From contig NZ_JAIWPJ010000001.1 in NCBI RefSeq assembly GCF_020515625.1, positions 1,860,001 to 1,924,000 of the forward strand: DNA of 64,000 nucleotides, in the 5' to 3' direction. The DNA comes from Natrinema amylolyticum. Its GTDB lineage: Archaea; Halobacteriota; Halobacteria; Halobacteriales; Natrialbaceae. The first letter of the stretch is position 1. The number at the start of each line of letters is the position of its first letter. Below the pieces are notes generated by a model. The model saw only the letters and a program-made list of their open reading frames with translations. It made no database searches and was not told where the DNA came from. Below are positions 1 to 9,501 of this stretch, in pieces. The position numbers were made by a program, and so were the translations under genes.

Positions 1-1
1 C

Positions 2-1561
2 GACGAGGACACGACGAACCAGCAGTATCAGGCGCTGACGGCCCGGTCGCAGTCGCTCGCGGCCGACGCCCAGTCCGCCGCCTCCTTCATCGACCCCGAA
101 CTCCAAGAACTGACCCGCGAGGAGTTCGACGCGATGATCGATGACGAGCCGACCCTCGAGACCTACGACCACTACGTCGACGACGTGCTCCGGATGAAAC
201 CGCACACGCGCTCAGCCGAGGTCGAAGAGCTGCTGGCCGACCTGAGCGAGGTGACGGGCGCGACGGGGGAAGTGTACAACATGCTCTCGAACGCGGACAT
301 GGCGTTCCCGACGGTCGAGGCACCCGAGGGCGACGAGGAGGACGCGATCGAGATCACCCAGAGCAACTTCACCAACCTGCTCAAGCGGCCCGACCGCGAC
401 TTTCGCCGGCGCGTCTACGAGGCCTACTTCGACGAGTGGGAGTCGGTCCGGAACACGGTCGCGGCCAGCTACAAGAACAGCGTCAAGGCCGACGTGAAGA
501 CCGCTCGAGCGCGTAACTACGATACCGCGCGCGAAGCGGCCCTCGACGGCCCGAACGTCCCCGTCGACGTCTACGACACGCTCGTCGATACCGTCCACGA
601 CAACATCGACAAGCTCCATCACCACGCGGAACTCAAGGAGCGGGCGCTTGGCGTCGACGACCTGCAGATGTGGGACGTCTACATGCCACTGACCGGCGAC
701 GAGGGCCCCGACCTCGAGTACGATCAGGCGACCGAACACGTCGTCGACGCGCTCGCGCCGCTGGGCGAGGAGTATCAGTCCCGCGTCGCAGAGGGACTCG
801 ACTCTCGCTGGGTCGACGTCTACGAGAACGAAGGCAAACAGTCCGGCGCGTACTCCGGCGGGACCTACGACACCCAGCCGTTCATCCTGCTGAACTACCA
901 GAACGACATCTCCTCGATGTACACGCTGGCCCACGAGCTCGGCCACTCGATGCACTCCGAGCTCACCAAAGACGAACAGCCCTACATCTACTCGAATTAC
1001 GAAATCTTCGTCGCCGAGGTCGCCAGCACGGTCAACGAGGCGCTGTTGACCAACCACCTCCTCGAGACCGTCGACGATCCCGAATTCCGGAAGCACGTCC
1101 TGAACGAGTTCCTCGAGCGCGTGCGATCGACGCTGTACCGCCAGACCCTCTTCGCGGAGTTCGAACACGAGGCTCACCGTCTCGAGGAAGCGGGCGAGCC
1201 GCTCACCGCCGACCGGCTGGACGAGCTCTACCGCGGCCTGAAAGCGGACTACTACGAGCCCGCCGTGATCGACGACCGCATCGCCCGCGAGTGGATGCGC
1301 ATCCCCCACTTCTACCGGGCCTTCTACGTCTACCAGTACGCGACCGGCATCTCCGCCGCGCTCGCGATCGTCGACGACGTCCTCGAGAACGGCCAGTCCG
1401 CCGCCGACGACTACCTCGAGTTCCTCCGTCACGGCTCCCGTGAGTACCCGCTCGACCTCCTGCGGATCGCCGGCGTCGACATGAGCTCCTCGGGGCCGAT
1501 CGACCGCGCGCTCGAGAGCTACGGCCAGCGCTTGGCGGAGTTCGAGTCGCTGCTCGACTGA
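2..1561 (+). CDS. pepF: Oligoendopeptidase F, M3 family (5' truncated)
   Basis: A cytosolic zinc metallopeptidase that cleaves oligopeptides. The frame is open to the window edge, so the N-terminus lies upstream; about 519 codons are visible of a family length near 600. The zinc site is HELGHS at about 932-949, with the third ligand probably in the EVASTVNEA segment some 25 residues later. The C-terminal helical part, including the YQYATGISAA stretch, is typical of PepF. There is no signal peptide in the visible part. It ends about 160 nt before pan on the same strand. The family assignment is secure; substrate preference is unknown. Confidence 0.93.
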   Translation, partial: DEDTTNQQYQALTARSQSLAADAQSAASFIDPELQELTREEFDAMIDDEPTLETYDHYVDDVLRMKPHTRSAEVEELLADLSEVTGATGEVYNMLSNADMAFPTVEAPEGDEEDAIEITQSNFTNLLKRPDRDFRRRVYEAYFDEWESVRNTVAASYKNSVKADVKTARARNYDTAREAALDGPNVPVDVYDTLVDTVHDNIDKLHHHAELKERALGVDDLQMWDVYMPLTGDEGPDLEYDQATEHVVDALAPLGEEYQSRVAEGLDSRWVDVYENEGKQSGAYSGGTYDTQPFILLNYQNDISSMYTLAHELGHSMHSELTKDEQPYIYSNYEIFVAEVASTVNEALLTNHLLETVDDPEFRKHVLNEFLERVRSTLYRQTLFAEFEHEAHRLEEAGEPLTADRLDELYRGLKADYYEPAVIDDRIAREWMRIPHFYRAFYVYQYATGISAALAIVDDVLENGQSAADDYLEFLRHGSREYPLDLLRIAGVDMSSSGPIDRALESYGQRLAEFESLLD

Positions 1562-1724
1562 TCGAGTCCCCGTCGACCGTCGCCCTTTTAACGGTTCGCT
1601 CGCGGTCGTCGGCCGTCGCCGTTCGCCCCTGCGATTGCAGCGTGGGCAGTGATCCCATTCGACAGAAATCCCTCCGGGACCCAAAGGCACATTTACCATC
1701 GAAATCCTATCGGCGTACAACAGG

Positions 1725-2957
1725 ATGTCTCGAAGCCCGTCTATTCCCGACCGACCTCACCGCGATATCGATTCAGAGCTCCCCGACGACGAGCGGCTCG
1801 AGGCGCTCCGCGGGCACTACGAGGATCTGGTCGACGTCAACGACCAGCTCTCCGATCAGCTCGACGACGCCGAGGACCGCCGCGAACGCCTCCGGGAGAA
1901 AGTCGATCGCGTCGAACGCGAAAACGAGACGCTCAAGAGCTCCTCGCTGTACATCGCCACCGTCGAGGATGTCCTTGAGGACGAGCAGGTCATCGTCAAA
2001 CAGCACGGCAACAATCAGGAAGTGATGACCGACGTCTCCTCGCGCATCATCGACCGCATCGAGCCCGGCGACCGCGTCGCGGTCAACGACTCCTTCGCGA
2101 TCCAGACGGTCCTGGACACCGAGACTGACGCGCGCGCCCAGTCGATGGAGATCACGGAGAAGCCGGAAGTCACCTACGCCGACATCGGCGGTATCGACGA
2201 GCAGGTCCGCGAGGTCCGCGAGGCCGTCGAACAGCCGCTGACCGAGCCCGAAATCTTCAACGAGGTCGGCATCGACCCGCCGAGCGGCGTCCTCCTCTAC
2301 GGGCCGCCGGGCACGGGGAAGACGATGCTCGCGAAAGCCGTCGCCAACGAGACCGACGCCACCTTCATCAAGATGGCCGGCTCCGAGCTCGTCCGCAAGT
2401 TCATCGGCGAGGGGTCGCGGCTCGTCCGCGACCTCTTCGAGATGGCCCGCGAACGCCAGCCCGCTATCATCTTCATCGACGAGATCGACGCCATCGCGAC
2501 TCGCCGAACGGAGTCCAAGACCTCCGGCGACGCCGAGGTCCAGCGGACCATGATGCAACTCCTGAGCGAAATGGACGGCTTCGAGGCCCGCGGCGAGATC
2601 CGCATCATCGCCGCCACCAACCGCTTCGACATGCTCGATCGGGCCATTCTTCGACCCGGCCGGTTCGACCGTCTGATCGAAGTCCCCGAACCCGACCGCG
2701 ACGGCCGCGAGCAGATCCTCTCGATCCATACCCGCAACATGAACATCGCCGACGGCGTCGACTTCGGCACGCTCGCCGACGACACCGACGGCTACTCCGG
2801 TGCCGACATCGAGAGTCTCGCCACCGAAGCCGGCATGTTCGCCATCCGCAACGACCGCGACGAGGTCTCCCATCAGGACTTCGCCGACGCCTTAGAGAAG
2901 ATCGAGGAAGACGACTCGAGCGACGTCGTGTCCTCGGCCGGCTACTTCTACCAGTAG
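1725..2957 (+). CDS. pan: Proteasome-activating nucleotidase PAN (AAA+ ATPase)
   Basis: A hexameric AAA+ ATPase that unfolds substrates and feeds them to the 20S proteasome. The 410-residue protein has an N-terminal coiled coil (about residues 20-75), an OB-like domain, Walker A GPPGTGKT near residue 193, Walker B FIDEID near 249, a second-region RPGRFDR motif and a C-terminal lid helix. It ends in Phe-Tyr-Gln, which fits the HbYX motif that docks into the 20S ring and opens the gate. A weak TATA-like TTTACC lies about 31 nt before the ATG, consistent with a nearly leaderless transcript. Haloarchaea often carry two PANs; which paralogue this is cannot be told here. Confidence 0.96.
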   Translation: MSRSPSIPDRPHRDIDSELPDDERLEALRGHYEDLVDVNDQLSDQLDDAEDRRERLREKVDRVERENETLKSSSLYIATVEDVLEDEQVIVKQHGNNQEVMTDVSSRIIDRIEPGDRVAVNDSFAIQTVLDTETDARAQSMEITEKPEVTYADIGGIDEQVREVREAVEQPLTEPEIFNEVGIDPPSGVLLYGPPGTGKTMLAKAVANETDATFIKMAGSELVRKFIGEGSRLVRDLFEMARERQPAIIFIDEIDAIATRRTESKTSGDAEVQRTMMQLLSEMDGFEARGEIRIIAATNRFDMLDRAILRPGRFDRLIEVPEPDRDGREQILSIHTRNMNIADGVDFGTLADDTDGYSGADIESLATEAGMFAIRNDRDEVSHQDFADALEKIEEDDSSDVVSSAGYFYQ

Positions 2958-3068
2958 CGCGACGAGCGTCCGCTCGTCGAACCGTTCGTACGATTTCGAA
3001 ACGCGTGAGTGAATTATGCTTCGACCGCGAACGAACGACGTAGTCGCGACCACCGCGACCGTCGCTCG

Positions 3069-4238
3069 TTACTCCGTTTTCGAGACTGCGTGGACAGTAC
3101 CCTCGTTGTCGCCGACGTACACCGTGTCGTTGACGACTGCGGGCGACGATTGCATTCCTCCCGCCGCGTCCGCTTGCAGCTTCTCGCGGTGCTCGCCCGT
3201 GTCGCGATCGACGGCGTGCAATCCGTCATCGGACCCAAAGTAGACGCGATCGCCGGCGATGACCGGAGCCGTCACGTACACGATCTGCTCGAGATCGTCC
3301 GCCCGCCACTGTTCTCGTCCCGAGTGCGGATCGAACGCTCGAACCTCGCCCGTGTTCCACGTTCCGACCACCAGTAGGTCGTCGTCGACCGCGGGTGACG
3401 GGTACAGCATTCCCAGTCCGTCGGTCCCAGTGTTCCACTCCTCCGTCCCGGTTTCCCGGTCGAGCGCGTGGACGAGGCCGCTCTGGGTCCCGACGTACAC
3501 GGTCCCGTGGCGAACGGTCGGCGCTGCGACGACGCCACCGCTCGCGTCGAATCGCCAGCGTTCAGTACCGTCATCAGCATCTAACGCGAGCACCCGGCTG
3601 TTCGTCGAGCCGGCGTAGACGGTTCCGTCGACGATCGCTGGCGGCCCGAAGAGTTCGCTACCGACGTCGACCGACCACCGCTCTCGCCCGGTCTCGGCCT
3701 CGAGAGCAATGAGCGCCCTGCCCTCGTCGTTGCTGCCGACGAAGACGGTCTCGTCGGCAGACGCGATCGAACGAGACCCGTGTGCGGTCGAAAAGGTCCA
3801 CTCCGTGTCACCCGTCTCCGCGTCCAGCGCGAGCACCGTCCGGTCACCGCTGCCGTTCAGGTACACGCGCTCGTCGTCGAGTGCTGGCGCTGCGAGATGG
3901 TTTCTTCCACCGGTGGGGCGCTTCCAGAGCACTTCTCCGGTGTGCTCGTCGAGGGAAGCCGTTTTCCCCGCGCCCCTGTCGTGGACGTACACCCGTCCGT
4001 CGACGACGATCGGCGTGGACCGTATCTCGCTGCCGATCTCGACCGACCAGCGCCGATCCGACGAGAGCGAAACCGGGTCGGACTGTGGACTCACGCCCGT
4101 CCGCGCCAGGTCGTATCCGTCGGTGGGCCACTCGTCCGTCCCGACGAACGTCGGAGCGGCGTCGTCCGTCTCGGCGAGTGACGTCCATCCGGCCGTCAAG
4201 AGAGGGACCGTTCCCGCTAGGTACGCCCTTCGTTTCAT
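3069..4238 (-). CDS. Tat-exported PQQ-like beta-propeller protein
   Basis: The 389-residue protein is built of repeated WD/PQQ-type blades with the pattern 'ALDxETGxxxW' (for example LALDAETGDTEW, ALEAETGRERW, ALDADDGTERW, ALDRETGTEEW), so it folds as a beta-propeller like BamB or the PQQ-binding-like families. The start at 4238 gives MKRRAYLAG, a twin-arginine signal followed by a hydrophobic stretch, so export by Tat is expected. No lipobox cysteine follows. The longer frame upstream adds a non-signal leader and was rejected. Such proteins are usually cell-surface scaffolds; neither a dehydrogenase active site nor a partner is visible. Confidence 0.85.
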   Translation of the reverse strand: MKRRAYLAGTVPLLTAGWTSLAETDDAAPTFVGTDEWPTDGYDLARTGVSPQSDPVSLSSDRRWSVEIGSEIRSTPIVVDGRVYVHDRGAGKTASLDEHTGEVLWKRPTGGRNHLAAPALDDERVYLNGSGDRTVLALDAETGDTEWTFSTAHGSRSIASADETVFVGSNDEGRALIALEAETGRERWSVDVGSELFGPPAIVDGTVYAGSTNSRVLALDADDGTERWRFDASGGVVAAPTVRHGTVYVGTQSGLVHALDRETGTEEWNTGTDGLGMLYPSPAVDDDLLVVGTWNTGEVRAFDPHSGREQWRADDLEQIVYVTAPVIAGDRVYFGSDDGLHAVDRDTGEHREKLQADAAGGMQSSPAVVNDTVYVGDNEGTVHAVSKTE

Positions 4239-4383
4239 TACGTTGTGGTATACAGGTAATACGTATGAAACTACTGAACAATAGTGCTGATTTCCAACAG
4301 TACAGTCGAGTGAATAGACTCCCGACGATGCAGAGCTGCTGGTGAATCGCAACTCCTTACGCCGCTCGTCCCCGAGAACGGAT

Positions 4384-4869
4384 ATGAGCACGATTCGAGT
4401 CGTCTGGGGGGCCGCGTCGGCGCCCACGGCGATGGCCTCCTACGACGCGGCCCTCGCGGAGGCCGGCGTCGAGAACTACAACCTCGTCTCGGTCTCCTCC
4501 GTGATCCCGGCCGGCGTCGACGTCGAGGCCGTCGGTACCGCGCCCGATCTCGGCCCCGCCGGCGAGCGACTGACGGTCGTCGAGGCTCGAGCGACCACTG
4601 CCGGTCCCGGCCGCGTGAGCGCGGCGCTGGCGTGGGCGCAGTCCGTCGACGACGGCCCGGGCCTGTTCTACGAGACGGCGGGCGAGATGGATCGCGCAGA
4701 CGTCGAACGCCGGGTCCGCGAGGGCCTGGCCGCGGGTCGGGACCTTCGCGACTGGACGTTCGCCGACCCGCGAGTCGCCGTCGAGAGCCGGCAGGCCGAG
4801 TCGGGAGTGCACACGACGGCGGTCGTGCTCGCGGTCTACGGCGAGAGCGAACCGATCCTCTCAGATTGA
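4384..4869 (+). CDS. pdaD: Pyruvoyl-dependent arginine decarboxylase
   Basis: This enzyme decarboxylates arginine to agmatine, the first step of archaeal polyamine (agmatine, agmatidine) synthesis. It is 161 residues, a typical length. The self-processing site is in VSVSSVIPAG, where cleavage between the two serines makes the pyruvoyl group on the second. GLFYE and the C-terminal strands also match the family. The ATG at 4384 was preferred over 4342 because the protein then begins directly at the first conserved strand (MSTIRVVWG). It is followed 54 nt later by the DUF5811 gene on the same strand. Confidence 0.93.
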   Translation: MSTIRVVWGAASAPTAMASYDAALAEAGVENYNLVSVSSVIPAGVDVEAVGTAPDLGPAGERLTVVEARATTAGPGRVSAALAWAQSVDDGPGLFYETAGEMDRADVERRVREGLAAGRDLRDWTFADPRVAVESRQAESGVHTTAVVLAVYGESEPILSD

Positions 4870-4923
4870 CCCAAAGCGAACCCTTTTGAACCGGCGACCC
4901 TTTGATACGGGTACACACTTCTC

Positions 4924-5322
4924 ATGAACGGAAATACGCCGTACGCAGGGCTACCGGGCGAGACTGGTGCTGGGCAGCGTGCAGCGGCGGACGTTCCTGA
5001 CCTCTCGAATACCCAGAAACGACTGCTTCACCGCGACGTCTCGCGGATCGCCGCCCGCACGCGCGAGTTCCTCCCCAACGAATACGTCGTCGACGCCGAC
5101 GTCTCGAGCGGCATGACCGGCCCGGAGGTCATCGTCGCCGTCCGACCGCCGGTCGGCCACGCCGTCTCCGCCGGCTTCACGCCCGACTTGGAGGAGGCGG
5201 CGGCCGCCGAGGAGGTCATCACCGCCGACGAACGCGACGAAGTCGCTCGCGGGCTCGCGGCGAGTGCGGCCCTGCAGGTGAAACAGGCGATCAGCAACAA
5301 CGTGCGGCCGACCGGGAAGTAG
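4924..5322 (+). CDS. DUF5811-like conserved haloarchaeal protein
   Basis: A 132-residue soluble acidic protein of unknown function that I recognise as a family restricted to haloarchaea (DUF5811 from memory). The middle region (LSNTQKRLLHRDVSRIAAR, then EVIVAVRPPVGHAV) looks like a small alpha/beta domain, and the C-terminus is helical and ends VRPTGK. There are no cysteines, no membrane segment and no catalytic motif. It lies just after pdaD on the same strand; co-transcription is possible but unproven. Confidence 0.75.
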   Translation: MNGNTPYAGLPGETGAGQRAAADVPDLSNTQKRLLHRDVSRIAARTREFLPNEYVVDADVSSGMTGPEVIVAVRPPVGHAVSAGFTPDLEEAAAAEEVITADERDEVARGLAASAALQVKQAISNNVRPTGK

Positions 5323-5411
5323 TCGGACCGCTCGGACTGCTCGGGGCGCTCGCATTCGACCACCCCGCGCGATCGATACCGACGACCCGCTTTTCGACGC
5401 CTCGGTGCGCT

Positions 5412-5834
5412 TCAGTAGAGCAACTGCTCGAGCTGATGGATCCGTCGCTCGAGGTCGATCGCCGGCTCGACCGACGGATCGTCGTCGAGTCGCTCGAGTA
5501 TCAGGAGCGGGTCGCCGCCGGCCCCTTCGACCTCCCTGAGCAGGAGCTCGATCGCGGTGCGGTTCGTCGCGAGCGACGAGCATAGGCCGAGCGCGAGCGC
5601 GAGCGGAACCGCGCGCTCGGGCCGGGTAGGGAAGGCGTCGCTGACGCGCGAGAAATCGGGATCGGTGGGTGCCGTCGCCTCGTCGGTACCGTCGCGGTCC
5701 GCTCGCGGGGCCGGCTCGAGGGTCAGACAGTGCGTACAGAACGAAACGACGGCGGCCGCCGACGGCGCGTCCGTGCGGTACCCCTCCGGAACGGCAAACG
5801 AGATCGCGGGCGAACCGCACTCGGAGCAGGCCAT
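5412..5834 (-). CDS. Small zinc-binding conserved protein (DUF6276-like)
   Basis: A 140-residue protein with an N-terminal CSEC pair (residues 3-6) and a second CTHC pair near 33-36, so a zinc ribbon of about 40 residues is likely. A helical C-terminal domain of about 85 residues follows, with acidic linkers. I recall the family as DUF6276 in haloarchaea, with no known function. It lies 58 nt beyond the end of atpD on the same strand, so it may be a late member of that transcript. Confidence 0.7.
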   Translation of the reverse strand: MACSECGSPAISFAVPEGYRTDAPSAAAVVSFCTHCLTLEPAPRADRDGTDEATAPTDPDFSRVSDAFPTRPERAVPLALALGLCSSLATNRTAIELLLREVEGAGGDPLLILERLDDDPSVEPAIDLERRIHQLEQLLY

Positions 5835-5892
5835 CGGGATCGAATTCGTGGATGGACGGCCGGTCGATCGACGGCGAGGCAGTCGGCGCGCC

Positions 5893-6639
5893 TTACTGGT
5901 TGGCCGCGGGCGACTGTGCGGCGGTGTCCGGCTGAATGTCCTCGAGTTCCTCCTGTTTCGCTTCGGCCTCCTCGGCCTCGGCGGCTTGCTCGGCCTCTCG
6001 CTCCGCCTTCTCCTCGGCTTCCTTCTTCTCCTTGATCTTCTTCAGGCGGAACGTCTCCTCGCGTTCCTGTTCCTCGAGTTTCTGCTCGATGTACTCCTGA
6101 TTGTCGTACAGGTCCGGCAGGAGCTTGAACTCGAGGGCGTTGACGCGGCGCTTGGTTGTCTCGATCTCTCGGAGCATCTTCTTCATCGCCGTCTCGACCT
6201 CGGCGGCGAGGATGATGCTCTCCAAGAGATCCTCGTAGGCCTCGGCGGCCTCGTCGATGCGGGCGGAGGTGCCCATGATCCCGTAGCCGCGCTGATCGAG
6301 GCTCTTGGAGACTCGAGAGGACTCGATCTGCGGGACGACGACACCCATGATGTTCTTGGACTCGGTGGTGATCTCGGGGTGTTCCTGCAGCGCCGATGCG
6401 GCACCGCGGACCGCGACGTCGCCCTCCATCGCGCGGGCCATGTTGATCTTCTTCTGGGCGTCCTCGTAGTCCTCTGCGAGGTCGCCGCGGACGTCTTGGG
6501 CCTTGTCCAGAATGTCCATGAACTCCATGATCAGCCCGTCGCGTTTCTTCTCGAGCGTGCTGTGTCCCCGCTCGGAGAGCTCGATGCGATCCTCGATCGC
6601 CATCAAGTTCTTGCGGGTGGGCTTGACGTCGTTGGCCAT
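5893..6639 (-). CDS. atpD: A-type ATP synthase subunit D (central stalk)
   Basis: Subunit D is the long coiled-coil rotor shaft that turns inside the A3B3 hexamer. The 248-residue protein shows the family start ([21 protein letters not shown]), the two long helices, and the conserved C-terminal [15 protein letters not shown] region. The last 50 residues are a charged Glu/Lys/Ala tail. The other subunits are encoded by atpHIKECFAB on the same strand at 13.9-22 kb, so D is separated from atpB by about 7.3 kb of unrelated genes. This is unlike the arrangement I remember in other haloarchaea, where atpD follows atpB closely. Confidence 0.96.
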   Translation of the reverse strand: MANDVKPTRKNLMAIEDRIELSERGHSTLEKKRDGLIMEFMDILDKAQDVRGDLAEDYEDAQKKINMARAMEGDVAVRGAASALQEHPEITTESKNIMGVVVPQIESSRVSKSLDQRGYGIMGTSARIDEAAEAYEDLLESIILAAEVETAMKKMLREIETTKRRVNALEFKLLPDLYDNQEYIEQKLEEQEREETFRLKKIKEKKEAEEKAEREAEQAAEAEEAEAKQEELEDIQPDTAAQSPAANQ

Positions 6640-6749
6640 CTTGTGGAAGGATAGCGGCCCCAGTCGGATAACTGTTTACAGTTTCCGCGCTCCGCTCGCG
6701 CTCGAGCCGCGGGAAATCGACGCCAGCGGGTCGCTCTCGGGGCGGATAC

Positions 6750-6953
6750 TCAGCCGAGAAACAGGTCGACCATGTCGCCCGACGACTGCCCCTTGTAGAG
6801 TTCCGAGTAGCCACAGTTCGTACAGCTGACGACGTGGAAACGCCGGTTTTGGATGTCGAACATCTTGGACAGCCCGCTTCCAGTCGTCGAGATCTCGTCG
6901 ATTTCGGTCTCCGTGTGGTCGCACTTCGGACAGCCGCGATCATCGTCTCTCAT
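6750..6953 (-). CDS. Zinc-ribbon nucleic-acid-binding-type protein
   Basis: A 67-residue protein that is one zinc ribbon: CPKC near residues 8-11 and CTNC near 44-47, with the second knuckle followed by GYSELYKG. This matches the small 'zinc_ribbon_13' type protein common in archaea. It is 110 nt upstream of atpD on the same strand. Function is unknown; nucleic acid or protein binding is inferred from the fold only. Confidence 0.75.
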   Translation of the reverse strand: MRDDDRGCPKCDHTETEIDEISTTGSGLSKMFDIQNRRFHVVSCTNCGYSELYKGQSSGDMVDLFLG

Positions 6954-7016
6954 AATCGGACCATTCGTGTCAATTCAAAAAATTGTTGTGTTCGGCTCCT
7001 CGAGTAACGGACAGGA

Positions 7017-7307
7017 ATGTCCGTCGTTCTCGGCCTCTTCCTTCTGGCGTCGCTCGCGATTCCGCTCGTCCTCTGGCTGGCGATCAGTCGTGAAACCGCG
7101 GATCCGACCGTGGTCGATCGAGCGGAGGCGGAACGGATCGCGAAAGAGCGCGGCGGCCGCGATCCCGCCCGCTCGGCTGACGGACCGAACCGTTCCGCCG
7201 CCGACGATACCACGGCCACCGGACGGGGAGATCACCGCGAGAACGACCACCGGGACGACCGAACGACAGGAGACGAGCGCGACGAGTGGGGCGATCGACG
7301 CACGTAG
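7017..7307 (+). CDS. Single-pass membrane protein, unknown
   Basis: The 96-residue protein has one N-terminal hydrophobic helix (residues 2-23) and then a cytoplasmic, very charged, low-complexity tail rich in Asp, Arg and Gly. It is divergent from the zinc-ribbon gene, with a 63-nt AT-rich promoter gap between them. Codon use is normal for the window. I do not recognise a family, and the tail could be partly over-extended, so the call rests on start position, signal-anchor and promoter context. Confidence 0.5.
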   Translation: MSVVLGLFLLASLAIPLVLWLAISRETADPTVVDRAEAERIAKERGGRDPARSADGPNRSAADDTTATGRGDHRENDHRDDRTTGDERDEWGDRRT

Positions 7308-7348
7308 CGCGATCGCTCGCCGCAGCCGTTGCGACGCGTCGCCGGCGC

Positions 7349-8368
7349 TCAGTCCGACTCGAGGACGTGGACCCGGTCCTCGTCGATCGAGAGCGAGACG
7401 GCGTCGCCGGCGCGATATCCGTCGATTCCGTCGGCGTACAGCGTCACGGTCGTCTCATCCGGGAGCGTCGCCGAGAGGTGGGTCCGATCGCCGAGATAGG
7501 TCACATCCGCCACTTCGGCGCGGATCGGTCCCGACCCGACCTCGAACGCTTCGGGTCGGACCGCGACCGTCACGTCGCCGTCCGTTCGGGTCGCGACCGG
7601 CAGGGCCGCGAACCCGAGGTCGACGCGGCCGTTCGTCGCCGTCCCCGCGAGCAGGTTCGAACTCCCGACGAAGTTCGCGACGAACTCGTTCGCGGGACGG
7701 CGGTAGATCTCCGCTGGCGTCCCGACCTGTTCGACGGTCCCGTTCTCGAGGACGGCGATCCGGTCGCACATCGCCATGGCTTCCTCCTGATCGTGCGTGA
7801 CGTAGAGGGCAGTGACGCCGAGGTCGGCGAGCAGGTCGCCGATCTCGTCGCGCAGGCGCGTCTTGAGCTTCGCGTCCAACCCCGTCATTGGCTCGTCGAG
7901 CAGGAGGACGTGGGGTTCGATCGCGAGCGCCCGCGCGAGGCCGACCCGCTGTTGCTGGCCGCCCGACAGCGTCGCCGGCCGCCGGTCGGCGAGTTCGGCG
8001 ATGTCGAGCATGGCGAGCAGTTCGTCGGCCCGCTCGCGGCGCTCGGCCTTCGGGACCCCCTGCATCTTCGGCCCGAATGCGACGTTCGCGCGGACGCTCA
8101 TGGTGTCGAACAGCGCGTACGACTGGAAGACCAGCCCGACGTGTCGTTCCTCGGGCGGGACGTGGGTGACGTCGACTCCGTCGAACAATATCCGACCCCG
8201 CGTGGGCGTCTCGAACCCTGCGATAGTCCGCAGCGTCGTCGTCTTGCCACAGCCCGATGGGCCGACGACCCCGAGGATTTCGCCGTCGCGAATCGTCAGA
8301 TCGACCCCGTCGACGGCCACCTCGTCGCCGTAGGCTTTGGTGAGCGACTCGAGCGTGACCTCGCTCAC
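7349..8368 (-). CDS. ABC transporter ATP-binding protein (Fe/thiamine/polyamine class)
   Basis: The 339-residue ATPase energises the importer encoded upstream. Walker A is GPSGCGKTT, the signature LSGGQQQR, Walker B LLLDEP, then the TLYVTHDQEEAM-like H-loop region. A TOBE-type C-terminal domain of about 100 residues follows (from about 240), as in FbpC, PotA and CysA. The start codon is GTG at 8368. It is the last gene of the four-gene operon and lies 88 nt after the second permease. The substrate class cannot be settled from the ATPase. Confidence 0.93.
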   Translation of the reverse strand: MSEVTLESLTKAYGDEVAVDGVDLTIRDGEILGVVGPSGCGKTTTLRTIAGFETPTRGRILFDGVDVTHVPPEERHVGLVFQSYALFDTMSVRANVAFGPKMQGVPKAERRERADELLAMLDIAELADRRPATLSGGQQQRVGLARALAIEPHVLLLDEPMTGLDAKLKTRLRDEIGDLLADLGVTALYVTHDQEEAMAMCDRIAVLENGTVEQVGTPAEIYRRPANEFVANFVGSSNLLAGTATNGRVDLGFAALPVATRTDGDVTVAVRPEAFEVGSGPIRAEVADVTYLGDRTHLSATLPDETTVTLYADGIDGYRAGDAVSLSIDEDRVHVLESD

Positions 8369-8456
8369 AACCGATCACCGCCGTCGACCGCGGCGCTGGG
8401 CGAGCGTCGTCTGCGGGCGATTCGCCTCGGTTTTCGGGAATCGGTGAGTATCGATC

Positions 8457-9500
8457 TCATCGTTGTCGTACGGTCGTAAACCCGCTGTTGCCGATCATCT
8501 GCAGAACGAGAATGGCGGCGACGACGATCAGGAAGTAGACCGACACGGCCGCCGCGGACTGCAGGTGCGTCGCGTTCGAGATGTTCCGGTAGAGGAAGAT
8601 CGCGAACGGGTCCGGGCTCCCGCTCGCGACCATGTACGTGAAGTTGAACTCCGCGGCCGCCAGCGTCCAGGTGATGATCGAGCCCGCGACGATCCCTTGC
8701 TTCGCGTGGGGAACGACGATCGTCAGAAACGTTCGAGGCCACGACGCGCCGAGCGATCGCGCGCTCTCCTCGAGTCGGACGAGGTCCATCGACTGGAACG
8801 AGCTCTGGACCGTCAGGACCATGTACGGCGATTTGAGCAGGCAGTAGCCCGCGATCAGCCCGAACGCGGACCGGCCGTGCTCGGGATACGTCTGGACGAA
8901 GGCGATGCCGAGGATCAACCCTGGCACGAGCGGCAGGATCGCGAACGTGTTCACCCAGTCCCGCGCGAAGAAGTCGTACCGCGTGAGCGCGTACGCGACC
9001 GGGACGCCGATGAGCACGTTCAACACCATCCCGCCGGTCGCGATCGCAAGGCTGAACGCGAGTCCCGGGATTGCGTTCGTCTGCACGCCGTAGTCCCCGA
9101 AGCCGAGCACCTGTCGCCAGTGCTCGAGGGTGACGAACCCCCGGGGCACGACGCCGGTCGCCGACTGCGCGAACGAGGAGACGAACGTCACGACGACCGG
9201 GAGGGTCAGGAAGGCGACGACGATCGAGACGACGCCGACGACGATCGGACGACCGACCAGTGTCGAGAGGGCCGTTTCGGACCGCGACCACTCCCCGGTC
9301 GCGGCGGCCGGCGAAGTGCCACCGTCGGGGCGCGGCTCGCCGTGCTCGGACCCAGCCACGGCGTCAGGTTCGCTGTTCAGTTCGCCGTCCGCAGTCGGTT
9401 CGCTATCCGATTCGTCGCTCACGTTCGGTTCGCCGTCCACAGCCGGTTCCGCGTGCAGGTCGCCGCTCGCGTCCGCCGTCGGATCCGTGTGCCCGGTCAT
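8457..9500 (-). CDS. ABC transporter permease with acidic N-terminal extension
   Basis: A 347-residue inner-membrane permease of the binding-protein-dependent class. Six hydrophobic segments begin near residue 78, and the EAA loop is recognisable around 'LEESARSLGASWPRTFLTIVVP'-like sequence (240s). The ATG at 9500 directly follows the stop of the first permease (1-nt gap). Residues 1-75 are unusual: a hydrophilic, Glu/Pro/Asp/Ser-rich stretch with loose repeats (DGEPN, DGELNSEPD), not found in usual permeases of this type. It should lie in the cytoplasm. Confidence 0.9.
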   Translation of the reverse strand: MTGHTDPTADASGDLHAEPAVDGEPNVSDESDSEPTADGELNSEPDAVAGSEHGEPRPDGGTSPAAATGEWSRSETALSTLVGRPIVVGVVSIVVAFLTLPVVVTFVSSFAQSATGVVPRGFVTLEHWRQVLGFGDYGVQTNAIPGLAFSLAIATGGMVLNVLIGVPVAYALTRYDFFARDWVNTFAILPLVPGLILGIAFVQTYPEHGRSAFGLIAGYCLLKSPYMVLTVQSSFQSMDLVRLEESARSLGASWPRTFLTIVVPHAKQGIVAGSIITWTLAAAEFNFTYMVASGSPDPFAIFLYRNISNATHLQSAAAVSVYFLIVVAAILVLQMIGNSGFTTVRQR

Positions 9501-9501
9501 T

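Noticed and set aside
212-1720. 502-codon antisense frame over the oligopeptidase
   Set aside because: It is the codon-phase shadow of the M3 peptidase; its translation has no domain and is Val/Arg/Asp-rich as such shadows are.
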